From positions 1,798,001 to 1,862,000 of the forward strand of contig JABMLP010000004.1 of the NCBI GenBank assembly GCA_013176395.1: 64,000 nucleotides of DNA, in the 5' to 3' direction. The notes below the pieces were generated by a model, which worked only from the letters and a program-made list of their open reading frames with translations, was not told the origin of the DNA and did not search any database. The translations under genes were made by a program, and so were the position numbers. How positions within the stretch are numbered: position 1 is the first letter of the stretch; every line of letters starts with the position of its first letter. Source of the stretch: Venturia oleaginea. Taxonomy: Eukaryota > Ascomycota > Dothideomycetes > Venturiales > Venturiaceae. This document shows, one piece after another, positions 21,751 through 34,040 of this stretch.

Positions 21751-22679
21751 CTATGGAGAGAATCTCATGCCGCCGTTGGCACAGATGACGCTGCCTGTGC
21801 ACCAGCCTGATTCTGGGCTGCATAGCATAGCGACCACACCGGCGATTTCCCAATCATGCGCAGCTCTTCCTCCATCTTCTGATGCCTTCTTGATCAACTC
21901 TGGCGGGTCGACATCCTCTCTCGTTGCCATGAGAGGTGAGATCTGGAAAAAGGGCTTAATCGTAGCCTGGAATTCGGTAGTTGTCCCAGAGTACATATCC
22001 GTAGACACGGGCCCAGGGTTGACAGCGTTGACTGTGGCTTTCTCTGCCAGCTCGCGGGCCCATGTACGTGTCATTGACTCCAACGCAGCCTTTGTTCCTC
22101 CATAAACAGACTGTGCCACGAATCCAAGCGACGAGGAGACTGACGACAGATTGACGATTCGTCCTGATCGATCTGTGGGCAGATAGTCCTGGGCTGCCTG
22201 CATCAATAACAGAGGTCCTCGCACGTTGACATTGTACTGCCACGCAAAATCCTCAGCCGTGACCTCAGCAAGCTTCAGGTTTCTGCTAACACCGGCGTTT
22301 TGGATTAGGATGTCAATTTGGAATTTGCCGGTCTTGGGATGCTGGAAGTTGTTCTTGCCGATGGTGATGATATGGGCCGGACCAGCTTCGGAGCCGAGAT
22401 CTGCTTGCACGATGACGGTTTTGATGGAGTGGGTTTCTGCAAGGGAGGTTGCGAGGGCTGTGATGGGCTTTTCGGAGGAAGCGCTTGTATAATTCATAAT
22501 GAGGTTGCAACCTTTGCTGGCGAGGAGTTCACATATTGCTTTGCCAATTCCTGGGGGCTTTAGATGAGTATAGAGAAGGGAGGGTGGGAATGTGTACCTC
22601 TCGAGGCTCCTGTCACGATGGCGAGCTTTCCTTCCAATTGGCGGATCCCTCCGGAGCCCAGATTTATATTTGAAGACAT
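21751..22679 (-). CDS. Short-chain dehydrogenase/reductase (classical SDR)
   Basis: There are two exons, 22598-22679 and 21751-22550, giving 293 aa. The cofactor motif TGASRGIG spans residues 23-30 and is split by the intron. NAG is at 112-114, the catalytic Ser is in the NLSSVSSS block near 164, and Tyr177-x3-Lys181 (YGGTK) completes the active site. NPGPVSTDM follows, and WCTGSVICANGGMRF forms the C-terminus. No acidic residue is seen at the position that usually selects NAD, and Arg is present in TGASRG, so NADP is likely. The substrate is unknown. It shares a 394-bp divergent promoter with the complex I gene. Confidence 0.9.
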
Positions 22680-23073
22680 GATTAGGTAGTAGCTGCGATA
22701 TTGTTATTGAATTGTGAATCTCTTGGTGGGCAGGTTGAGCTGTTATATAGCTAATGGTGGAGTACCGAAACTACTCGGTTCATCATGAACCGAAACCGGA
22801 GAAAAGACAGCAAGCTCCGGAGAGAGCATTGAAAACATGCATCATATCGCCCAGATAATATGCCCTGGAATTTCTAAATTCGGGTTATTGTTGTGCTTCG
22901 AGGCGAAAAGAATTGATTCCAACTCCACGAAGTTGTTGAGCTTCGATCGCTAGGCGGTCCAAACTCATAGAGAGCCGCAGTCGCAGTTCTACCACCACCG
23001 ACGAGATACCGCAAGTCCCGAGTCAAACCGCTCAGCACTCCAACAACTCACAAGATAGGGCCAATCCGTAATC

Positions 23074-23758
23074 ATGGTCGCTCAAGCAGTGAAGGCAGCC
23101 AAGTCCGCCAGCAAACACGCTCATCAATGGGCTGTACGTCTCGCGCAAAAAGCACATCCAGCATATTACGAGTACTGATTGCCGCAGAAATACACGGTAC
23201 AGCCCACCGGAATCTGGGCACGCATTAATAAGATCTTCGCCGTAGACTGGAGACGAAGCACTGGTGTCCCGATGAACCCTCAGTTCCGCAACCCGCCCCC
23301 AGGCGCTCTCGACCCAAACACATATGACGACCCAGTCACCCTACCTGCCGCCGACTTGGCCGAAAACCCATACTGGAAGCGCGACGTTAGACGGAATTAC
23401 CCTCAAATGAGCACGGTGACACAGGGAGATGTGGTGGCCTTATTGAGCGTGGGAAGCAAGGCAAAGCCGAGGGATGATGTGTTGCAGTTGGGAGATGCGG
23501 GTGCGAAGCAGTTGGTACAAGTGAAGCAGGAGGGAGAGAAGGGTGGTCTATCTGTTTTCTTGGAGCAGCAGAAGGCACTTGGTGTTAATGTGCTCGGAGA
23601 GGGCGGCATGCCGCCTCTGCCTCCGACTGCTGTTGGTGCGAAACCATACACTTTGATGAAAGACCAGAGCTACGGCAATGCGTAGGTTGCAGCGACAATT
23701 TCTGGCACGAATAATTTTCTAACAAAGAGACAGGTACCCATGCAGGTCATTCGATTAG
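23074..23758 (+). CDS. nuo21.3a: Complex I 21 kDa accessory subunit
   Basis: There are three exons, 23074-23133, 23188-23681 and a 25-nt last exon 23734-23758, giving 192 aa. The body reads KYTVQPTGIWARINKIFAVD, STGVPMNPQFRNPPPGA, YDDPVTLPA and NPYWKRDVRRNYP. It corresponds to the fungal NADH:ubiquinone oxidoreductase 21 kDa subunit (21.3a in Neurospora, NUZM type). The mini-exon restores the conserved end YPCRSF, which would be missed if the frame were ended at the first stop. The protein is a membrane-arm accessory subunit of the mitochondrial inner membrane. Confidence 0.9.
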
Positions 23759-23999
23759 AGAAGGCTTCTTTGGCGGGTGCCCAGGGGGCGAAGAATGAGT
23801 GTACATATTTACTTTGCATTCGGCGATAGGGGACATCAAGACTAACAGACTTGAAATATTCATCATTCAATTTAGCATCCACGAGATATATTGTGAATAT
23901 CTTAGCGATAGTGGTCGAAAGGGTGAGGTCCACCATCACTATCCGCGACTTCCCAATTCGGAATGCACGCTATCATCCGAAGTCGTCAGCCGCGATATT

Positions 24000-24047
24000 T
24001 CTCTTCTCACTCACTCTCTCTCTCTCTCTCTGTGTCTCTCTCTCAAC
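24000..24047. repeat. CT-rich microsatellite in a 5' leader
   Basis: A near-continuous CT/CTGT tract lies directly before the start codon of the RING-finger gene, within its probable 5' UTR. Pyrimidine-rich leaders are common upstream of fungal start codons. Confidence 0.7.
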
Positions 24048-24066
24048 CCTTTCATTATGCCCAAAC

Positions 24067-26497
24067 ATGGCATCTTCTTCTACCGCATCCTCAGATGACC
24101 TAATACCACCCTATGAGATTGTATTCAGCTGTTCGCTCTGTCAGAAGGCCATCACAGATCTATATACCAAACATCGCAGTGACAAGAGCCTGAACGATGG
24201 ATCCACCGGCTCCGAAACTGTTTCAACAAAGCTATGGATGACAGAGTGCGGCCACATAATCTGTGGAGAACACTTCGAGGGCGGCGGTGAGTGTGCTCGG
24301 TTGCCGTACTCCATGCGCCCCGTTGACGACTCCTAGGTGTGCCATTTCATCCAGTCGGCGAACGGCCGAAAGCAGCATGTCCAGTTTGTGTGAAAGAGAG
24401 GGGCGATCTTACTTGCAGAAAGCTTTTTGGCATTGTGAGCAGTCAGCCCGGCGAGCATGATACCGCCATTTCGACTGAGTTTTTCGAAACGCCGCCAGCC
24501 GAGTCGCTCACGGCAACGTCCCCAGCCGAGAAAGCGATACGAGTGAGGAGCTCTCTGCATCGTGAGCGCGCACAACTGATAGCTCTCAGTTCCAATACCT
24601 CTCACTGTTGCGATACGGAAGGGCGATGCGCCAACATTTCGACCAAGCCAAGCAATCACTGGCCGCTAGAGACAAACGAATGAGGCAGCATTTAGCATCG
24701 ATTCAGGCATTAAGAGAAGAGCGGACTGTCTTGCAGTCCACAATTGAAAGGCTGGAAGCTGTGGAAGAGAAGTACAAGTCATACAAGGATAGGGAGCCCG
24801 AGATCAAGCACTATCTCGAGCAATTTTCTGGCCTAGCTAGGTAGTTGCAACGCTTCCAAGAAGGATTATCACACTGACGGCGGCAGGGAGAACACACTAC
24901 TTAAGGATCAGTTGGTAGATCTCGGGTACGCTGTCCCGCAAACTGAGTGGTCCATGAAGAAACCACCTCCCAAGGGAGGAGATGTTCCTCTAAGCCAGGC
25001 CAGTGTCCCACCACGAAGTGAGCAGCAACAGCAACTAGTCAATGCGGTCGATGCTCTTCCCAGGGGCCAGTATAGACAAAGAGGTGAGCTTAGAGTCTCT
25101 GAAGTCGTGGCAGGACCGTCTCACCCATCTGACATCGTGGAGCAGACCCGCAACACCTGTCTTCTAGTTCGAGGAGGAAGAGGACACGTGAAGACTATCT
25201 TGAAGGCTCTACCGACGCTGACCTTGAGGTACATATGGACGCGCTGGTTCAGCAGCAACGTGACCCTCGAGATCTAATGCTGCCTCCACCGCTTCCAATG
25301 CAACGCGCTCAACAGAGGCCTCTACCAGTTCGGAGGGACCAGTTTGAAAGCAGTAATGTTGACACTCGTTCACGCTCAAATGTTCCTGAAGTACAAATGT
25401 ATCAAAATGGCGCTCGGAACGATGCTGGACATGAGGATGCACAGGTATTGCAACCCTTACGTCCATACCAGCCATCTAGACCTGCCCTCATGAGTGGTGC
25501 GATAGGCCCACAATTAGGCCGACGTAGCTCTCAAATGGATCAAAAACATGTAGAAGCTGTGCCGCAGCCACGATTTACGAGACCAGCGCCGGAATCGAGA
25601 ATCGGGAACGAGGGTTACTCCCGCCAATCACAGCCACAGTCTCATTCGATTCTGCTGCAGTATCAGCAGAAGCCGAATGAGTCGAATCGAAATATACAAA
25701 CGCCGGTGGCACGACTGCTTCCCTCGCGTGCGGCCTCTCGTTCCTCGTTCGTGAGACAGCCTCTGATTTCAGCGCCTTCGCGCGGAAACATTCGAGGACC
25801 AGATTGTGGTTATTTTTCCAATGGCAACCCGCAGTACAACTCAGATTATGGGCACATGAATGAAAGTTACGCGCCGGCGCCAGCGCCTTCTGAACAAGCC
25901 GATTGCATGTCACAACCATCGTTCGATAGCCCGTTCTTTAAGCCGCACTTCAATGACACAGTCTCGCAACAAGAGTCGCCCATGTACCAAAGAGGTGCTA
26001 AACGCCAATCAGAACAATTAGTAAGCGGTCTGCGACACCTCAGGATGGAGCCAGCTTTTCAGCAGCCCCAACCTCGAATGAGACCCTCACTCAATACGCT
26101 GTCGTTCATCGACGAGCCATACACTTCAACGAATCAGCCCATCTATGCCCAGCAAAGAGGACTTTTCTCTCAGAGCCAGGAAGAGCAACCTTACAAGCCC
26201 GCAGTCATATCTCGTTCTGGCTTCATTCAAGACCCAAGAATCCCACAACAAACTCGCCGACAACCGAATTCGATACGTTTGCCTTCTACTATGCCTTCGT
26301 CCTCGCAGCCGCTAGCACATACGAGCAAAGGATCTAGAAGTGGCGGGTCGATGGTGAGATCGATTGGAGGACAGGGAGTGCGATCGAGCACTAACTCTTA
26401 TTCGCCAGGGGGTGGGTACTTCCCGCGAACCAATGCAGGAGCTGTATCATCACGAGGAATCTTCTCTGCTGCAGGTAGGAGAAGTGTCAGGAGGTAG
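24067..26497 (+). CDS. RING finger / coiled-coil protein with long disordered tail
   Basis: There are five exons: 24067-24286, 24337-24542, 24590-24840, 24887-25083 and 25146-26497, giving 741 aa. The N-terminal RING has Cys22 and Cys25, Cys61, His63, Cys66 and Cys88-PV-Cys91, with a long loop between the first two pairs. Residues about 145-225 (exon 3) form a charged heptad-like helix (MRQHLASIQALREERTVLQS). The remaining 500 or so residues are disordered, rich in Pro, Gln, Ser and Arg, and end in RSVRR. The layout RING, coiled coil, disordered tail resembles the Zip3/HEI10/RNF212 group of meiotic SUMO or ubiquitin ligases, but the RING sequence itself is not diagnostic. That link is an inference from layout only. 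Confidence 0.75.
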
Positions 26498-27376
26498 CAG
26501 TATCAAGAGGAGTCTCTCACAAGACGTGGCGGTTCCAGTGGCTGAATGATTTATGGGTTTGATGTTGTTGCTGATTTACGGTATATTTAGTAGAACGGTT
26601 TATTTCTATCTAGGTCTATATTGATATGCGGGTTAATCAATGGCAATCTGTTGGCTTTCCGTCTCTTCTCTGCGGCAGTTATGCTCACTTTCTGCCGTCA
26701 TTCCTGCCATCCGTCATCATCATCGCCTCACCCACCCTTCTGTTCCATAGTGGCGCCCGGCATACGGTCGAACTTGGAAGGTCTTCTCTGGCATTTTAAC
26801 ACCTCGACCTACATGAACTCCCGCCGCATTGGTGGCAACCGTCATTGATCTTGGATTCGCTACATGTAGTGGTGGATCCCCCGGGAATTCGCGTGCAGAT
26901 GGCAAAGCTCCTTACGTTATTCGCCTCGCTGCTACGGGTATGCCTTGCTTTCCTACCACATGGACATTTCGGGACAGGATACCAGCCATGATCATTCTGT
27001 TGATGAGCTGCTGTTGGTGGCCATGGGTCGAGACTGTCAGGCGGTTTTTGGTGACGCCAGTACGTTGTATTGACAGACGTAATTTTGGCCTGCACTCAAT
27101 GTCGAATTGCTTTTGTTCCAATTAGCCTATTGACTTTCTTTTTTGAAGTTACGCCCAGTATTCAGGCCAAGTTAATGAAGTCCCAGTTGGATTCACTGCC
27201 ACGATTCGATTAATGAATCGACCTGGATCATGATGTCTTTGTGAAGGGGAATAACAAGAAGAGTTGTATGTGATGTGTTGGTCCGAGCTTGAGCCAGACA
27301 GGGTCCACTCAAAAAATCTGAGCGCATATCATCTCCAATGCCTACATCGACATACACATAATAATCCCACCTCACA
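26498..27376. other. Intergenic stretch, no supported gene
   Basis: About 880 bp containing the 3' flank of the RING gene and the promoter of NOP15. Short frames on both strands show no domain. No repeat was seen. Confidence 0.5.
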
Positions 27377-28765
27377 ATGGCCGCAGAATCCACAAAGACT
27401 AAGCGCAAGAGTATGCTCCAATCATATATCTACCCAATTACCTACTAACAACTCCGCAGGCTCAGACCGCAAGGTCAAGACTCCCGAAGACGCTCCTCCC
27501 GCTAAAAAGGCAAAAACCACTCCCAACGAAGCTCCCTCTCCCAAACCCGAGAAATTCAAGGCCGCAGCCGAGTCCAAGAAGAATCGCAAGCGCGCTGCCG
27601 ATTTCATAGATACCCCCAAAGTCGACGTCGAGAAAGCAGAACCTGAGCCAAAGAAATCGAAGAAACAGAAGTTTGTCGCGCCTGTCGAGGAACCTGCTGA
27701 CGACCCTATTGCTATGCCAAAGGCTAAGAAGGCAAAGAAGGTTGACAAGAAGGTCAAGAAGACTGACGAGGTTATTGACGCGCCAGAACCTGTGGAGGAA
27801 AAGCCTGCGAAAACTAAGAAGGGCAAGGCCAAGAAGACTCACGAGGTTGTTGACGCGCCAGAAATCGCTGGATTCGACAGTACGGACGAATCTGAGGCCG
27901 GCGATGATGAGGGTATCCCACTTGATATGGTTCCCAAAGTCAAGCTCGATAAGGCAGCAAAGAAAGCACTTGCCGCTGCTAAGAAAGACGCAGATGATGT
28001 CCCAGGCACAATCTACGTCGGGTATGTTTCTATCAAATCTCCACTGGATTCATCATTTACTAACTCACATCACACAGTCGCGTGCCTCACGGTTTCTACG
28101 AACACCAAATGAAAGCTTACTTCACTCAATTCGGCGATGTCACACGCCTCCGCCTTGCCCGCAACAAGAAAACCGGCGCTTCGAAACATTACGCCTTCGT
28201 TGAATTCGGTTCCGATGAAGTCGCTGACATTGTTGCAAGAACGATGGACAATTACCTCATGTTTGGGCATATTATGAAGATCCGCCTTATTCCCCAAGAA
28301 CAGGTCCACAAGGATTTATGGAAGGGAGCGGGGAAGCGGTTCAAAGTTATTCCAAGAGCGAAATTAGCGGCGAGAGATCTGGCACAACCCAAGGGACGTG
28401 ATTATTGGAGGAAGAGGATTGAGAGTGAGGAGAAGGCCAGGGCGGAGAAGACGGAGAAATTGAAGGAGTTGGGGTATGAGTTTGAGATGCCGGCAGTTAG
28501 GAAAGTGGAGGATGTGGCTATGAAGGGCACTGAGGAGGCTGCTGCTGAGGAGATACAGGCTGTTGCTGGTGAGGCCGAAGAGATGGTTGCTGATGAACCT
28601 GTCAAGGCTATCGAACCGGCGTCTGCGGTTGTGGTTGACGATGTTGAGAAGGAGGTTATGAATGTCATCGCCAAGAATAAGAAGAAGGGCAAAGGTAGTG
28701 AGATTGTTGGCGATGCTGTGAAAGTTACGAAGAAGACAAAGAGGGTGAAGAAGGTCAAGGCGTAG
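27377..28765 (+). CDS. NOP15: Nop15-like RRM ribosome-biogenesis factor
   Basis: There are three exons, 27377-27410, 27460-28021 and 28078-28765, giving 427 aa. The N-terminal 190 residues are a Lys/Glu/Ala-rich disordered arm with repeated TKKGKAKK and KTHEVVDAPE-like blocks. One RRM occupies about 193-270, with IYVGRVPHGF (RNP2) and SKHYAFVEFG (RNP1), then NYLMFGHIMKIRLIP. This strand pattern and the following KDLWKGAGKRFKVIP fit Nop15/NIFK, a nucleolar factor for pre-60S maturation and ITS2 processing. The C-terminus is again Lys-rich (KKTKRVKKVKA). It is longer than yeast Nop15 because of the two arms. Confidence 0.88.
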
Positions 28766-29295
28766 GGATTGCCTAGGGCTTACTTCATCAGTTTTGGGTC
28801 CTTCTATCGGAGTCTTGTGGGATTCATTTTCATGCTATTCATGAATGGCAGGCGTTTGTGGAGTGCGTGCGACAAAAGGAGTTTGTGTGCTTCATGACAG
28901 TGTTTGATACCGTTGTAAAGTAGCGATGGCAAGTAGCTATGTGATGAAAAATTGCTCGATGCCTTTTGATTCAAACTGAGTCGTTTTGATCCTCTCCCGC
29001 TTGTTACAACGAGGCTGGTGTTTCATTTGCTCCGTCTCTCCCCAAATTTCGGAAGCTAAAAATCTGCAATTAATGCCGGAATCCCTGGGATTGAAATACA
29101 TCAATCTTGCGCAGTTTCCAAGGCGAGAATTCATAGGACATGACGGAATACCTAGAAATCGAAATCAAAACTTGTTACAAAATCATCGCCATGTTTCTTC
29201 TATTGGATATCTTCTTCTATCGATTCAGGTGACTGATGATACCGTCATCCACTTATCCCTCGTTCCATCGTCCCACAATTCGCATACAGTATAGA
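28766..29295. other. Convergent 3' region between NOP15 and RQC1
   Basis: About 530 bp that must hold both 3' UTRs. I see no additional gene or repeat. Confidence 0.5.
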
Positions 29296-31323
29296 TCACT
29301 CTAACGCAGGCATCTCATCCTCACTACTATCTTCCCCCTCCTGCCCCTCCCCGTCCTCATTCCCATCTTCATCATGCCGCCCATCTCCAAATCTCCTCGT
29401 AACTCCCAAACTAGCCATCAACTCTTCCAACCCAGCATCCTCCACATCCATACCCCCCGGAAACCTAGGTAAATCCTCCATAACCTGTATCCCCTGAATC
29501 TCCCTCAACAATTCCTCGACCTGTTCTCGAGGCATTCCTTGCATGTTCCCCAGAGCTTCAAGACCAGTAGCTATCTGCGTTAGGTAACGAGCTCCGACGC
29601 CGTGGGCTGCTCCACCGCCGTGTCCGCTAGCTGGTCGGGAGTTGTAGGATTCGATGGTATCGTGTGGTGGGAAGAGATCCCAGTTTGGTCGCGGACCGGG
29701 TGATTGTGTGGAATTTGTATCTTGGATGTCACAGCTTGAGAGTAGGCGGAGGAATGCGTCGTTTTCTGTGAGGTAGATGTGTCTTGCTTCTGCCAAGCTG
29801 ACCATGTCATCGTGACTTAATTTCGATAATTCTGAGACTTCTTTTGCTACCGAGACGAGGAGGGATGAAGCTTCAGGAGCGAGCCATAAGTCTTTGGCGC
29901 GGGTGATGTAAAGAGTTGTTAAGAGGGCTTCGCGTGGGGAGGAGGGTTCATGGTTCGACCAGATCGCTGGCGGGAGGTCGAGATCAAGGCTGCGTAGGAG
30001 GGCATGGGCGAGGTGCGGGGAATCATGGATTGCTGCCGCCAATTGTTCGCGTGCTTCGTCCATTCTGGAGATTTGGAGATAGGAGAGGGCGAGAGAGTAG
30101 GAGATGTGTGCGTGCCATGGTTCTTCTCCCTTCCAACCCAGAACATCGTCGTTGAGGAAATCGAGGTAATGCTGGCCTTGTTGGGCGCGAAGCGCATATT
30201 GATCTAGCACAAGCTTGAGAGCGTATGGGTCTTCTTCGGGAGCGAGACTGAGGAGGAGTTTCGCCCATTCATAGACGGTTCGCCAGGTTGAGCGCATGGA
30301 GATGTTTTGGATGTACCTCCATATACTCAAGAAGAATTCTCGATTCTCTGGGTGACGGAAGGAGAGACGCGCTTTTCCCTGGCTGAGAGAGTGAGAAAAG
30401 GTACTGTGTACCGCTCTACCGTAAGAGAAAAGCATGCGTTCGAGGAGATCTCCTGCTTCGGCGTGTTGGCCTTGGTGTTTCATGATTTCTGAGACTTGGA
30501 GAAGGGTAGCGGTGTGATATGGGTTCTGCTGTAGCAAAGCAACCATACGATTCGGGTCCATACTTGCGACTGCGACCTCGTAATCTTTTTGTGCAGATTG
30601 ATAGGCTGTCGAGTGGATGATACGGTATTCGAGTGTTCCATCTTCGTTCCGTTTAACGATCTCCATTCCCAGACCACCTGTCGTTGCTCGTGGCCACTCT
30701 TCTTTCCCTTGAATGAAAATATTACGGCGGAGACTGAGGGCGGGAAATCCACGATCTGGTTCTCCCTGTCCTCTTCGACCGCCTCTCCGAGCTGGTGCCG
30801 GAGCTCTTCGTTCAGCATCCACAGTATCTCGACCAAAGAGACGACGCATTTCGTTGGCAACGTGTAGATTTTGCGTGTTCACTGAGAGAAGTTGACCTAC
30901 TCTGTCAGAAGTCATGGGCCCCATGGGCGCGGAGGACTCTTTGTCGGCCCTAGCATTCGAATTGGCCTTCTTGTTCGCGGCTATGGCTGAAGCAAGCTCG
31001 GCATCGAAGTTGAAGTCATCATCCTCTTCTTCCTTCTCGGCTTTGGGGGCAGATTTGGCCTTCTTCTTCTTCTTCTTTTTGCTTGATCTCGATGCTGGTG
31101 GCGTTACAGCCTTGGGCTTCTTTACGTCTTCTTTCTCGTATTCTTCAACATGGTCGTCTTCACTGTCCTCATCCTGTTCGTTCAGAAGAGCGAACAGACT
31201 CTGTTGGGTGGGTTTGGATGGTGGCTCCTCCTCTTCCTCTTCCTCTTCTTCTTCCGCGGCCTTTTCGAGTGCTCTCTTCTCCTCTAGCTCGCGCTGAGCT
31301 TTTCGTAAAGCCCGGGTTGACAT
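29296..31323 (-). CDS. RQC1: Rqc1/TCF25 ribosome quality control factor
   Basis: A single-exon frame of 675 aa starts at the ATG giving MSTRALRKAQREL; an upstream GTG would add nine residues and is not favoured. Residues 15-120 are strongly charged, with a run of ten Glu and a run of seven Lys. The rest is the helical TCF25 domain: LLSVNTQNLHVANEMRRLFG, RNIFIQGKEEWPR, YQSAQKDYEVAVASMDPNRM and YNSRPA near the end. Rqc1 works in the ribosome-associated quality control complex with Ltn1, Rqc2 and Cdc48, in the degradation of stalled nascent chains. It shares a 398-bp promoter with PTC5. Confidence 0.9.
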   Translation of the reverse strand: MSTRALRKAQRELEEKRALEKAAEEEEEEEEEEPPSKPTQQSLFALLNEQDEDSEDDHVEEYEKEDVKKPKAVTPPASRSSKKKKKKKAKSAPKAEKEEEDDDFNFDAELASAIAANKKANSNARADKESSAPMGPMTSDRVGQLLSVNTQNLHVANEMRRLFGRDTVDAERRAPAPARRGGRRGQGEPDRGFPALSLRRNIFIQGKEEWPRATTGGLGMEIVKRNEDGTLEYRIIHSTAYQSAQKDYEVAVASMDPNRMVALLQQNPYHTATLLQVSEIMKHQGQHAEAGDLLERMLFSYGRAVHSTFSHSLSQGKARLSFRHPENREFFLSIWRYIQNISMRSTWRTVYEWAKLLLSLAPEEDPYALKLVLDQYALRAQQGQHYLDFLNDDVLGWKGEEPWHAHISYSLALSYLQISRMDEAREQLAAAIHDSPHLAHALLRSLDLDLPPAIWSNHEPSSPREALLTTLYITRAKDLWLAPEASSLLVSVAKEVSELSKLSHDDMVSLAEARHIYLTENDAFLRLLSSCDIQDTNSTQSPGPRPNWDLFPPHDTIESYNSRPASGHGGGAAHGVGARYLTQIATGLEALGNMQGMPREQVEELLREIQGIQVMEDLPRFPGGMDVEDAGLEELMASLGVTRRFGDGRHDEDGNEDGEGQEGEDSSEDEMPALE

Positions 31324-31721
31324 ATTCTCGAATTCCTTTTCACCTCCCACGCTTGGTCTTCAATACCCTCGGACTCAATACTCGTGATGATCTTGATCTG
31401 CCTATGATGGAGACAAGGCCGGATCAATACCTGGGTCTTGAATGAATGCCTGATGCTCAGCTCAGCAATGCTAGATTCCAAGCTCTTTGGACACTCCAAC
31501 CGTTCTTCGATTTCTCGAATTGTTTTCTCTCAAGGCTGGTTGTTTTGTGTAGAACTAGAATAATCGAGGGGTCGAAGTCAAAGAGATAGTTCGTGGTCAG
31601 TGAAGTCATCCGGCCTCACCAACCACGACACCCCAGTGCCTCATCTATTCGATCCTTACCGGCCTACCTTCGATACTTTGCAGTCCCTCCCTCCACAAAT
31701 CCAACCACACCCAGCGGTCCA

Positions 31722-33616
31722 ATGCGTCGAGCCCTCTTCCAGGCCCTGCGCTCTACCCGCCGTCCACTCCTACCCAATACCCCCAGTCTCCGAACAGCTC
31801 CCATAGCTCCCTCCAGCCATGCTATAACCCAGCGTTTCCTCTCAACGCGTCGGGTGCAGGTCCTACAGTCCTCAATGCATTACAGACGCTTCTCAGTAGC
31901 TCTTGTCACTGCCGCCGTGGCTTCTGGCGCTTGGTACTATAAACAAGGCTCCCAGCAACCCAGTAACGCCTCGACTTCTGCTACATCAACCCGACAGTCT
32001 GCTTCGGTGGTTCTGGGAGACGCGCCACCTCATTCAACGAGGAAGGCCTTGGTTGTGGAACAGGGCCAACTTTACTCGGGCACCATTGTTGGAGACGGAC
32101 CTATATCGAAAGATACAGACGAGAGTGGACGGAAGATTATCGAGATGATGACCCCCGAGCAAGTTACAAAGAGATTGAGAACAAATGAGGAGTCATGGAT
32201 GATCGGGAGAGGCAATGGAGTCGTCAGATATGATGTTGTTCAGCTACCCAGCAACGACCCGATAGAGGATGACCACGCCGAAAAGATCATTGAAGTTCCA
32301 CAGACCACTGCTGCTACAGACGACGGTACAACTGCTAGCGATTGGATGTTCTGGGGAGTCTTTGACGGACACAGGTGAGCCTGATAGTACTCTGACGGCT
32401 AGGTTCTTGCTAATCAAATCAGCGGCTGGACAACCTCAGCCAAGCTACGCCAGACTCTAATATCCTACGTTGCACGAGAGCTCACTTCAACCTACATCGC
32501 CGCCCTTGCAAACCCCGCTGTCACATTCCCAACTTCTGAATCAGTAGACCAGGCAATCAAGACAGGCTTCATGCGTCTGGACAACGAGATCGTCCACGAA
32601 TCAGTCACAAAGGTCACCCAAGCAAAATCCAAACGTGTAGCAGCCGAGCTCCTAGCGCCAGCATTATCAGGCTCCTGTGCTCTCCTCTCCTTCTACGATT
32701 CCCGCTCCAAACTCCTCAAAGTGGCATGCACGGGCGACTCCCGTGCTGTGATTGGCCGCCGAGGTGCAAATGGAAAATGGATTGCAGAACCACTCTCGAT
32801 AGACCAGACTGGTGGGAGCCCAGAGGAAGACGCTCGTTTGCGCAAGGAGCACCCTGGTGAGCCGTACGTCACCCACAATGGCAGAATATTGGGTGGTCTT
32901 GAGCCTTCAAGAGCTTTCGGAGATGCCTTCTACAAATGGACTCTAGAGACGCAACTGAAATTGAAGAAGAGCTACTTTGGTCGAACTCCATCGAAGCTGT
33001 TGAAATCGCCACCATATGTTACCGCCGAACCAATCATCACAACCACAAAGGTTGAGCCACAGAACGGAGACTTTGTAGTCATGGCCACGGACGGTCTCTG
33101 GGAAATGCTCACGAATGAGGAAGTAGTTGGTCTCGTTGGGCAATGGCTTGAAGCACAGGGCTCACAGACGAATGCTTCCTCCTCCTCATGGTTAAAATCG
33201 TGGTTCTCTGCTCAACCCAAGGGAAAGGAATTGCCAGTTGAGGACAAGAAGGGCGCAGATCCCGGTGGACAGCGAGCTCCTGTCCGACAACTGCAGTGGG
33301 GTATCCAAGGTGGAGCGGAGAGATTTGTTGTCGAGGACAAGAACGCTGCTACGCATCTTGTTCGCAATGCCCTGGGAGGAAAGGACGAGGATCAACTCTG
33401 TGCTTTACTGACGTTGCCGAGTCCTTATTCAAGAAGATACAGGTTCGTCTCCCCTTCTGTTCAACAGTCTAAGCTCATTGTTTGCTAACGAATCGCAGGG
33501 ATGATCTCACTGTCGAAGTCATTTTCTTTGGCGAGGGACCAGTGGGCGAAAAAGTCACGTTGAACGAGGAGGCTAGTGCGAAGATGGTTTCCGAGAATGT
33601 CAAGGCCAAATTATAG
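31722..33616 (+). CDS. PTC5: Mitochondrial PP2C phosphatase Ptc5 (PDH phosphatase)
   Basis: There are three exons, 31722-32374, 32423-33442 and 33499-33616, giving 596 aa. The first 45 residues are Arg-rich without acidic residues (mitochondrial presequence). A membrane segment follows at about 57-73 (SVALVTAAVASGAWYY). The PP2C core has FWGVFDGHSGW around the exon 1/2 junction, LSGSCALLSFYD, VACTGDSRAVIGR, EPSRAFGDAFYKW, MATDGLWEML and a final DDLTVEVIFFG. The metal-binding Asp residues are kept. Ptc5 removes the inhibitory phosphate from pyruvate dehydrogenase E1 alpha in mitochondria. An upstream in-frame GTG is ignored. Confidence 0.9.
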
Positions 33617-34009
33617 AACACTTTTCACCGCCGTATTCTCTTTCTCACTTGTTTTCTGATGTATAGAAGATAACCGCTAGTCTGAGCTTGCATTGGCGTT
33701 CCGTGGATGGCTTTCTGAATGCTAGACGAGCTTCATCTACCCGGCCTTTACAGATAGGGTGTATGAACAGATATTCTTTCGCACGAGTATATTTAGTTAA
33801 TAGTTAATCCTTCGTTTATAAATTATCTAGCCGGATCGCCGTAAAATAAACTTATTGAATGAGTATCGTTTGGGAACAGGTTCAGTTCGATTCACGCGTT
33901 AGTGTCAAGATGACGTAGGTCATGGCATTCAATCCTCTTGAGTTCTTCCGCAACTGTGATTGTTTGGTGACTTTGACTCGGAGATTGATAGTGATAGGTC
34001 TCTGGTATT

Positions 34010-34011
<2 letters not shown>

Positions 34012-34040
<29 letters not shown>
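34012..34040. repeat. Poly-T tract of 29 bases
   Basis: An uninterrupted run of 29 T lies about 400 bp downstream of PTC5. On the minus strand it is a poly-A run and could be the tail of a retroposed copy. No element was recognised next to it. Confidence 0.9.

Noticed and set aside
29916..30155. Several open frames on the plus strand inside the RQC1 region
   Set aside because: They are reverse-strand shadows of a long, conserved coding region.
33880..33905. tRNA-like internal B box (GTTCGATTC)
   Set aside because: No A box, cloverleaf or acceptor stem could be found around it.
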